A stretch of 64,000 bases of DNA, from the NCBI RefSeq assembly GCF_024653915.1, contig NZ_JANLGY010000022.1:124001-188000 (forward strand). The letters are read 5' to 3'. Below, piece after piece: positions 58,669-64,000 of this stretch; the stretch's first letter is position 1, and every line of letters starts with the position of its first letter. The DNA is from Sulfuricaulis sp. GTDB lineage: Bacteria > Pseudomonadota > Gammaproteobacteria > Acidiferrobacterales > Sulfurifustaceae. The notes under the pieces are model-generated. The model did no database searches and was not told where the DNA came from. It was given only the letters and a program-made list of their open reading frames with translations. A program made the position numbers and the translations under genes.

Positions 58669-58725
58669 AACCGGCTGTACTGGGCGTGGGAAATGGATGA
58701 ACCCGAAGACGGCGGGGATGACTGA
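58669..58725 (+). pseudogene. diverged duplicate of the thiD 3' end
   Basis: These bases encode NRLYWAWEMDEPEDGGDD and a stop, matching the thiD C-terminus at 57491-57544 (12 of the first 13 residues; differences mainly at third codon positions). They have no start and follow the switch gene. A hairpin (CCGGTGT / ACACCGG, 58729-58747) lies just behind, perhaps the original thiD terminator. Confidence 0.85.
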
Positions 58726-58762
58726 CGCCCGGTGTGAGCGACACCGGCCAGTGAGGTTTCAG

Positions 58763-58784
58763 TAAAAAAGGGTAGCGTCCCCTT
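58763..58784. repeat. GGGTAGCGTCCCC repeat (inverted copy)
   Basis: AAAAAAGGGTAGCGTCCCCTT is the reverse complement of the core of the repeats at 61484-61495 and 61710-61721. It marks the left side of the island. Confidence 0.6.
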
Positions 58785-58793
58785 GTATTTCTT

Positions 58794-59087
58794 TTATCTG
58801 CAATTTGGATGGGTTGAATTTCCCCTGCAGAGTTCTCTCGTTATATCTCGCATGCCCGCAGCGAACCCTCGCTGATAAACCGATGCACTGCCGCCCGGAC
58901 TACCTGGATCTCCCGGACATCCAGGATAGCCTGGGTATCCCATTCCGAACGTTTCTGACCCTGCTCTATGCCCGTCGCGGTGACCATCGCAGTAGGAGCC
59001 CGCATTGGCGTGTACATCGCTGGAGGTAACGAAAGGCGAGATAGTCAAGATGATCGCTACGAGGGCGAAACTTGCGACTAGCTTCAT
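58794..59087 (-). CDS. small secreted protein with a collagen-like stretch
   Basis: I do not recognise a family. The 97-residue protein starts at ATG 59087 behind AAAGGA. It has a signal peptide (MKLVASFALVAIILTISPFV..., cleavage near 27). The mature part has a Gly-His repeat (CDGHRDGHRAG, ~33-43), then five G-x-P triplets (GYPGYPGCPGDPGSP, ~50-64), followed by VYQRGFAAGMRDITRELCRG and a C-terminal Cys. Four cysteines could form disulfides. An ATG further upstream (59126) would hide the signal peptide. Confidence 0.65.
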   Translation of the reverse strand: MKLVASFALVAIILTISPFVTSSDVHANAGSYCDGHRDGHRAGSETFGMGYPGYPGCPGDPGSPGGSASVYQRGFAAGMRDITRELCRGNSTHPNCR

Positions 59088-59235
59088 GGATATGTCCTTT
59101 CTTCGGGTGGTTAAGGAGATATGCACTGTACTGGATTGCAGACCTACCGCCGCCCTTGAGCGGCGCGGGCTAAAATCGTAACAGGAAACGCTCCGTCGTC
59201 ACACCGCATGATCTTCCCCCACCAAAGTGGACGGT

Positions 59236-59322
59236 TCATTGCGCCACCAATCTCTCATATTCTGCGGGTGTGTGGTAGTCGATCCCCGAATGCAGGGTTA
59301 GGCTGGTAATGTTTGATTGTTA
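59236..59322 (-). pseudogene. IS3-family transposase C-terminal remnant
   Basis: The minus strand reads LHSGIDYHTPAEYERLVAQ and a stop, the typical end of IS3-family OrfB (HS--x-YxTPAEYE). The sequence behind the stop (CCACCAAAGTGGACGGTTCA on the plus strand) resembles an IS3 terminal repeat. The rest of the element is missing and the frame breaks just upstream. Confidence 0.6.
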
Positions 59323-59359
59323 GAACTGGCTCCGTGCTTTACCTCTTCGGCCTTTGACA

Positions 59360-60340
59360 CTACTTGCCGATGACATCCTTATAGATCGTCTTTTCGTCGC
59401 ACTCTCTTGACATTTTGGCGAATTCAAGCATACCGGCCCAGTCTTCACTAGGTCCCAGTCGCTTAAAGCCTTCACGCCTACACTGGTCAGATAATGCCTT
59501 TCTCAATAAGAACTCACTTTTTGATACACGAGCCAAGTTGGCTTCCATATTGTCATTCAATTCCGCGAATACGGGATCCCTATCATATAGCCCGAATGCC
59601 TTTAGCTCAGAATAGCTAAGAATCTTAATATTCTCTGGAGGTATCAGCTTCATGCTTTCATAAAGAGAACTTGGAATATTCATTTCACGAAGATATGCGG
59701 AGACATCTGCTCCCAATTTCGTTGTCCTGGTCTGCAATTCTTCAAATGAAACAGCATCCGTATCTATCGAATACGGTCGATGAATACCCACAGGACCCCC
59801 GGAGAAAGTCGACCGCTTTACTGCTCCCGCCAATAAAAAGACACAAGAGTCCATACATTTACCAGACCAACCTACCTGAGCATGTACGCGTGCTTTGCGA
59901 AACATACGCCCAATAGTCATAGCTGCGTACACGTCCCCGCCTTCACTATCGAGCGAGACCCAGTATCCCTCATCGTAGGGATTGGGTTTATACCACTGTG
60001 GCGTTGGATTCTTCTTGAAATAGTTTTTGTCCAAATAGGGCGCCAAAAGTTTCCGAAAAATAGGCACATCGTTTTTTGAAATTGGGCCTCGTAACGAAAC
60101 GCCTGGGACGCCGCGTGGCAACACCCCTTCATTCATTAACTTATCGTATTCAGATTGCCATATCCAAATTGATGAGTTTCCAATGCGAACTTGATTTCGC
60201 CTAATTTCTTCATTTGCCCTTTTTTGGTCAGCTGTGACGACAGGAGGTTGCCATGCTTCATCTGCGTAGACGTGTATTGAGCAACCCAGAAGAGAGATGC
60301 ACAAAAGCCAGCGAAATCCAAGAAAATAACCACCAGTCAT
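59360..60340 (-). CDS. secreted ClpP-fold protein
   Basis: The 326-residue protein has a signal peptide (~1-26, MTGGYFLGFRWLLCISLLGCSIHVYA) and a ClpP/crotonase-like core: SLRGPISKNDVPIFRKLL, YWVSLDSEGGDVYAAMTIGRMFRKARVHAQVG (~127-158) and GKCMDSCVFLLAGAVKRSTFSGGPVGIHRPY (~161-191). Periplasmic relatives (COG3904-like) carry C-x-S-x-C with Ser as nucleophile; here it reads C-M-D-S-C, so the catalytic residue may be shifted or lost. GGAGG precedes ATG 60340. Codon use is AT-rich. The gene probably sits in an integron cassette whose 5' boundary is the GTTAGGC at 60432-60426 (minus strand). Confidence 0.75.
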   Translation of the reverse strand: MTGGYFLGFRWLLCISLLGCSIHVYADEAWQPPVVTADQKRANEEIRRNQVRIGNSSIWIWQSEYDKLMNEGVLPRGVPGVSLRGPISKNDVPIFRKLLAPYLDKNYFKKNPTPQWYKPNPYDEGYWVSLDSEGGDVYAAMTIGRMFRKARVHAQVGWSGKCMDSCVFLLAGAVKRSTFSGGPVGIHRPYSIDTDAVSFEELQTRTTKLGADVSAYLREMNIPSSLYESMKLIPPENIKILSYSELKAFGLYDRDPVFAELNDNMEANLARVSKSEFLLRKALSDQCRREGFKRLGPSEDWAGMLEFAKMSRECDEKTIYKDVIGK

Positions 60341-60432
60341 TGCGGCCTCCAGAATGGAAATGTGCGCCGAAAATTCAACACTTTGATCACACCAGCCGAA
60401 TTATCCGCAGCCTCTGCACCTTGCGGCCTAAC

Positions 60433-60650
60433 GAGACTGTAGAAAAAGTCCCTTTTCGGACCCCAACCCACCAGAAGCGACACAGTGCGATGAAACTGCC
60501 GTCGTGTCGACAGATTTCAACGATGTGTGCAAATACCCATCACGCAGGCTCTGGCGCATTTCTGTCTGCATCTCCATTTCGGTCAAGGAATTAGCCTCTG
60601 CCTCATGATTGAGCAAATTTGTGCTCGTCAAGGGGTTTTCCTACAGTCTC
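60433..60650 (+). repeat. 218-bp MITE-like element, copy A
   Basis: The ends are GAGACTGTAGAAAAA and TTTTCCTACAGTCTC, 15-bp terminal inverted repeats with one mismatch, flanked by AAC on both sides (3-bp target duplication). No protein is encoded. It is the same length as copy B (61193-61410) and aligns without gaps, though the interior has diverged strongly. Confidence 0.85.
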
Positions 60651-60701
60651 AACGTTCCGCATAACCCGCCTGCGACGGCGGCGTTAATGCGGTGGTTAGG
60701 G
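60651..60701. other. attC-like recombination site (interrupted by copy A)
   Basis: Removing copy A and one AAC joins GCCTAAC (60426-60432) to GTTCCGCATAAC... and restores a 55-base site. It has R boxes GCCTAAC / GTTAGGG, L arms CCGCATAAC / GTTAATGCGG with an extra base, unpaired spacers GTT / TG, and a terminal CGCC-loop-GGCG stem. This is the attC architecture. The PIN gene's stop codon lies in the R box (GTTAGGG, 60695-60701), as is usual for gene cassettes. Confidence 0.72.
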
Positions 60702-61175
60702 CAGCGGCTCATGAACACAGTCCCACGCTTGCAATCCCTCGGAGATAGCAGCCTTTGCGAGTCTCTTGTCGGCAGTTACGAGTGTGGGACGAGACTCACC
60801 CTCCAGTGGCGCATACATCCCGTGCTTCAGGGTCAGCAGTTGGAATGCGTCGGATATGTCAAGGCAATGTTTCGTAGCCAGCGCCTCGGCTTGATCGTAG
60901 ACGTCCCTCTCAAAAATGCCTATGTCCTCCACTTCGAGCGTACTTGTGCGTGCGCGGGCGACGAGTTCTTCGCAAGCCGCCAGATATTGCTCCTGGGACA
61001 GGCGTCCGTGTGTCCACTTTCCCTTCAAGACCCCAAGCGCCTCCATAAAGCAGAGCGAGGTTGTCGAAAGGACCGCCCTGCCGCAGTAAGCCCGGAGCTT
61101 CTGGCTGTGATCCTCTTCGATGGCCAGTTTCACGAGCGCCGAGGCGTCAAGGTACTGAGTGCGGATGTACTGCAT
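60696..61175 (-). CDS. PIN-domain protein (VapC-like), no antitoxin seen
   Basis: The 159-residue protein has the four acidic residues of a PIN ribonuclease: Asp in YLDASALVKLAIEE (~9-22), Glu in CFMEALGVLKG (~42-52), Asp in CLDISDAFQLLTLKHG (~104-119) and Asp in TLVTADKRLAKAA (~130-142). All are kept, so nuclease activity is possible. VapC toxins normally follow a vapB antitoxin gene; here the upstream side holds only a 218-bp repeat. ATG 61175 lies close to the boundary GTTAGGG (61192-61186) and the stop lies in an attC-like site, so this is read as a single-gene integron cassette. Confidence 0.85.
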   Translation of the reverse strand: MQYIRTQYLDASALVKLAIEEDHSQKLRAYCGRAVLSTTSLCFMEALGVLKGKWTHGRLSQEQYLAACEELVARARTSTLEVEDIGIFERDVYDQAEALATKHCLDISDAFQLLTLKHGMYAPLEGESRPTLVTADKRLAKAAISEGLQAWDCVHEPLP

Positions 61176-61192
61176 TGGTTTGTTGCCCTAAC

Positions 61193-61410
61193 GAGACTGT
61201 AGGAAAACTCTGTTTTCGGACCTTGTCTTACCAGAATCCGCACAGCGCAACAAAAGTGTTGTTGTGCCCGTAAAGCTCAACGATAGCGAAAAATGCCATC
61301 GGTGAAGGCTCTGACGCGGTTCTAAGTGAGTTTCCATTTTGATCCAGTACTTTTGTCACTGCCTATTGTTTGAGCAAACAGGTGCCAATTTAGGGTTTTC
61401 CTACAGTCTC
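61193..61410 (+). repeat. 218-bp MITE-like element, copy B
   Basis: The ends are GAGACTGTAGGAAAA and TTTTCCTACAGTCTC, perfect 15-bp terminal inverted repeats. Flanks are CCCTAAC on the left and AACGTTC on the right, as in copy A. It has the same length and orientation as copy A, so the two copies bracket the PIN gene as direct repeats. There is no coding capacity. Confidence 0.85.
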
Positions 61411-61483
61411 AACGTTCAAATTGAGGGCCAGCCCGCTGTTGGGGCTGTCTCTCTCGAATGTAGTGTTCGAAGAAAAAGAAAAA

Positions 61484-61721
61484 GGGGACGCTACCACTGC
61501 TGTCCCACTTAACTTTTTAATCACAGACCGGCGGATCAAAACTGAACGGATATGGGCGGAATATACCGGGTTTATTGGGTTCGTCGGTTTCGCCCCTTGA
61601 CCCAACCAACGCTTTCTCGAATTCATGTTGGTGTTGGACCTTATGCGTCCTGGCCTCTACGAATCAGGCTATTCAAGGAGGAAGCGCAGTAATTAAGTGG
61701 GACAGCAGTGGGACGCTACCC
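61484..61721. repeat. 238-bp element with inverted and direct repeats
   Basis: A perfect 19-bp inverted repeat (CCACTGCTGTCCCACTTAA at 61494-61512, its complement at 61693-61711) encloses 180 bases without a convincing gene. GGGACGCTACC occurs in direct orientation at both outer edges (61485-61495, 61710-61720). This looks like a REP/BIME-type or deleted mobile element between the cassettes and thiE. Confidence 0.75.
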
Positions 61722-61825
61722 TTATTTTTCCAAGCATTGCGCGCCGACCAACTTAAATTCGATCTCAGTTTCAGTGCCCCCATATAAGCTGGCATACTAC
61801 GCCGCATAATTTGAGTGGTCAAAAA

Positions 61826-62458
61826 ATGGTCAATAAATCACGTATCGCCGGACTCTACGCCATAGCCGACACTCAGTACCTCGACGACGCGCGCCTGTTG
61901 CCGGCCGTGGGCAAGGCTATTGCGGGCGGGGCGCGTGTCATTCAATATCGAGATAAGCAGCATGTTGCCGATTCACGTCTCGGGCAGGCAAAAGAGATCG
62001 CCAAGCTCTGCCGGCAACATGGAGCGCTGTTCATTATTAATGACGATCTCGATTTAGCGTTAAAGACACAGGCCGACGGCGTGCACTTGGGGCGGGAGGA
62101 TGCCGCGCTTGCCAAAGCGCGCGAACGACTTGGGCCACGGACAATTATCGGCGTGTCCTGCTACAACGAACTCGCGCGCGCGGAGACGGCACAGGCACAA
62201 GGCGCAGATTACATTGCCTTCGGCCGTTTTTTCCCCTCACGCACCAAGCCGCAGGCCGTACAGGCCAGCCTCGATCTTTTGCGCGAAGCGAAAAAGAAAC
62301 TGCGTATTCCCGTCGTTGCCATTGGCGGCATTACCCCGGAAAATGGCGCCGCACTGATCGCGGCCGGGGCCGATGCGCTGGCCGTTATCGAGGGCGTGTT
62401 CGGCCAGCCGGATATCCGGGCCGCGGCTGAGCGTTATGCGCGGTTGTTTAACAATTAA
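61826..62458 (+). CDS. thiE: thiamine-phosphate synthase
   Basis: ThiE couples the pyrimidine and thiazole parts to thiamine phosphate. The 210-residue TIM barrel has LYAIADTQYL, VIQYRDKQH (~38-46), the diphosphate-binding NDDLDLALKTQADGVHLGREDAALA (~73-97) and IGVSCYNELARAETA. FGRFFPSRTKPQA and VAIGGITPENGAALIAAGADALAVI follow. I choose ATG 61826; an ATG at 61811 would add five residues. It is followed by hemL after 24 bases. Its usual upstream partner thiD is separated by the accessory island. Confidence 0.97.
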   Translation: MVNKSRIAGLYAIADTQYLDDARLLPAVGKAIAGGARVIQYRDKQHVADSRLGQAKEIAKLCRQHGALFIINDDLDLALKTQADGVHLGREDAALAKARERLGPRTIIGVSCYNELARAETAQAQGADYIAFGRFFPSRTKPQAVQASLDLLREAKKKLRIPVVAIGGITPENGAALIAAGADALAVIEGVFGQPDIRAAAERYARLFNN

Positions 62459-62482
62459 TCCTGTCTATTTATTTACGAAACC

Positions 62483-63763
62483 ATGACCACCTCCTCCGAT
62501 CTTTTCAAACGCGCGCAGAAAGTCATCCCCGGCGGTGTCAACTCGCCAGTGCGCGCATTCAAGAGTGTGGGCGGCGATCCGATTTTCTTCGCGCGGGGTC
62601 AGGGTGCGTATGTGCTCGACGAGGACGGCAAGCGTTACATCGACTACGTCGGCTCCTGGGGACCCATGATCCTGGGCCATGCCCACCCCAAAGTCATGGC
62701 GGCGGTAAAGGAAGCGATGGAACACGGCTTGGGCTTCGGTGCGCCGACGCGCATCGAGGTCGAAATGGCCGAATTTATCTGCCGGCTCGTGCCCTCGATC
62801 AAGAAAGTCCGCATGGTCAGCTCCGGCACCGAGGCCACCATGAGCGCCATTCGCCTGGCGCGCGGCTTTACCGGGCGCGACAAGATCGTCAAGTTCGAGG
62901 GCTGCTATCACGGCCATGCCGATTCACTGCTGGTAAAGGCCGGCTCCGGCGCGCTGACCCTTGGCGTACCGACTTCGCCCGGCGTGCCGGCGGACCTCGC
63001 CAAACACACGCTCACGCTCGAATACAACAATGCCGCGCAGGTGCGCGAGCTGTTCGGCAAGACAGGGAAAGATATCGCCTGTGTGATTGTCGAACCGGTG
63101 GCCGGCAACATGAATTGCGTGCCCCCTGTGAAAGGCTTCCTCGAAACGCTGCGAGAGGAATGTTCAAATCACGATGCGGTACTGATCTTCGATGAGGTCA
63201 TGACCGGCTTTCGCGTGGCGCTCGGCGGGGCGCAGGCGCACTTTGGCATCCAGCCCGACCTCACCACGCTCGGCAAGATTATCGGCGGCGGCCTGCCGGT
63301 GGGGGCCTTTGGCGGACGCGCCGACATCATGAGCCGCCTCGCCCCGGAAGGTCCGGTGTATCAGGCCGGGACGCTGTCGGGCAATCCGGTGTCGCTCGCG
63401 GCCGGGCTGGCCACGCTCAAAGAGATTTCAAAGATGGGATTCTTCGAGGCACTGACAGCAAAAACTGCCATGCTGACGCGTGGCCTCGCTGAGCGTGCCG
63501 GGCATGCCGGCGTGCCGCTGGCCACTCAATGCGTCGGGGGAATGTTCGGGATTTTCTTTACGAAGGAAACCGTGGTATCGAGCTTCGCACAAGTCATGGC
63601 CTGCGATGTCGATCGATTCAAAAAGTTTTTTCACGGGATGCTGCGCGAGGGCGTGTATCTGGCGCCGTCCGCCTTCGAGGCCGGTTTCGTCTCGGCGGCA
63701 CATACGGAATCGGATATCAATGACACGCTGGATAAAGCGGAAAAGGTTTTCAGGACGCTTTAA
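62483..63763 (+). CDS. hemL: glutamate-1-semialdehyde 2,1-aminomutase
   Basis: HemL makes 5-aminolevulinate from glutamate-1-semialdehyde, the committed tetrapyrrole precursor. The 426-residue PLP enzyme begins [28 protein letters not shown]. It has [37 protein letters not shown] (~112-148), [18 protein letters not shown] (~234-251) and the PLP lysine in [16 protein letters not shown] (~264-279). Together with hemF and hemH the window encodes the C5 start and the late steps of haem synthesis. It ends at a minus-strand terminator. Confidence 0.99.
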   Translation: MTTSSDLFKRAQKVIPGGVNSPVRAFKSVGGDPIFFARGQGAYVLDEDGKRYIDYVGSWGPMILGHAHPKVMAAVKEAMEHGLGFGAPTRIEVEMAEFICRLVPSIKKVRMVSSGTEATMSAIRLARGFTGRDKIVKFEGCYHGHADSLLVKAGSGALTLGVPTSPGVPADLAKHTLTLEYNNAAQVRELFGKTGKDIACVIVEPVAGNMNCVPPVKGFLETLREECSNHDAVLIFDEVMTGFRVALGGAQAHFGIQPDLTTLGKIIGGGLPVGAFGGRADIMSRLAPEGPVYQAGTLSGNPVSLAAGLATLKEISKMGFFEALTAKTAMLTRGLAERAGHAGVPLATQCVGGMFGIFFTKETVVSSFAQVMACDVDRFKKFFHGMLREGVYLAPSAFEAGFVSAAHTESDINDTLDKAEKVFRTL

Positions 63764-63791
63764 AAACAAAACGGGCCGGTGGTCCGGCCCG
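63762..63791 (-). terminator. rho-independent terminator for the leftward end gene
   Basis: On the minus strand CGGGCCGG, loop ACCA, CCGGCCCG is followed by TTTTGTTTTT. It overlaps the hemL stop codon and serves the leftward gene at 63860 onward. Confidence 0.8.
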
Positions 63792-63827
63792 CGTGTGCAC
63801 CCCGCACAACAGTTCTTTTGTCCCTTT

Positions 63828-63865
63828 AGCTAAGCAACCAGCACATCCTGTGCGGTTGCTTAGCT
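63828..63865. repeat. strong hairpin overlapping the stop codon of the end gene
   Basis: AGCTAAGCAACC (63828-63839) pairs with GGTTGCTTAGCT (63854-63865), and GCACA pairs with TGTGC inside, with one bulged A. The TAA stop (63862-63860, minus) lies in the stem. Confidence 0.8.
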
Positions 63866-64000
63866 GACCAGTATATTCTCGGAAGCGAATCTGACCGTGG
63901 CAACTTGCGGGCGGATGGCCTCGTCGCTGAGGGCGATGTCCACTCCAAGGATGGCAACCAGGTTGTCATGATCGCGCACACCCGGCAGTTCTTCGCGCAG
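63860..64000 (-). CDS. unidentified protein, C-terminal part only
   Basis: The frame is open from the window edge for 46 codons and ends at TAA 63862-63860: LREELPGVRDHDNLVAILGV, then DIALSDEAIRPQVATVRFASENILVS. The composition and codon use look like a real gene, and two hairpins with a terminator follow on the same strand. The alternating hydrophobic pattern suggests strands of an alpha/beta or beta domain. I do not recognise the family from this fragment. The start lies outside the window. Confidence 0.6.
   Translation of the reverse strand: MREELPGVRDHDNLVAILGVDIALSDEAIRPQVATVRFASENILVS

Noticed and set aside
61411-61450. Second attC-like site to the right of copy B (CCCTAAC ... GTTGGGG)
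   Set aside because: The R boxes can pair through wobble and a GGGC/GCCC stem exists, but L arms are missing and the span is only about 37 bases. It may be a decayed site, so I do not annotate it.

Overview
The window looks like a chromosomal segment of a chemolithotrophic gammaproteobacterium of moderately high G+C. The gene order groL-groS-fxsA-cutA-dsbD, accB-accC-prmA-dusB-fis-purH-purD, rhlB/trxA-rho and thiD-thiE-hemL is the gammaproteobacterial order. Together with the multiheme cytochromes, a relative of the Acidiferrobacterales (Sulfuricaulis-like) is a reasonable guess, but that is inference. I see no tRNA, rRNA, CRISPR array or prophage.

Region by region: 1-552 is the start of a secreted DUF4412-like protein. 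723-6673 holds groES-groEL under a perfect CIRCE operator, fxsA, cutA, a DsbD with a duplicated sensor domain and a TlpA-like thioredoxin. 6882-18098 is housekeeping: aroQ-accBC, prmA, dusB-fis, purH-purD, tsaC-hemF and a thioesterase. 18102-24705 carries slipin-nfeD, an outer-membrane barrel, mtnB, nhaA, rluF and two small conserved proteins.

24661-29900 is a redox module. It has an FNR-type regulator, a nine-heme c / b-type membrane cytochrome, a small cytochrome c and a secreted ethylbenzene-dehydrogenase-like heme protein. The cytochrome genes diverge from a 301-base region with two perfect FNR boxes, each placed as in a class II activated promoter. 29932-40657 holds mtnD, rhlB, trxA, rho, rpmE, a secreted nuclease, an M48 protease, malic enzyme, two AT-rich small genes, mdh and prmB. 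40821-55387 is a long leftward block for lipid handling: acyl-CoA ligase, MMPL transporter, YCF48-like protein, DUF1329, DUF1302, FadJ-, FadI- and FadE-type enzymes.

55496-63763 is rubredoxin, hemH, thiD, then a roughly 4.2-kb accessory island, then thiE and hemL. The island holds a one-protein HTH / GHKL-ATPase / DUF4325 switch, a diverged copy of the thiD tail, an IS3 remnant, a secreted ClpP-fold protein, an orphan PIN-domain gene and two 218-bp repeats with terminal inverted repeats. One of these repeats interrupts what reads as a genuine attC recombination site, so part of the island appears to be integron gene cassettes without an integrase in view. The window ends in the 3' part of an unidentified leftward gene.
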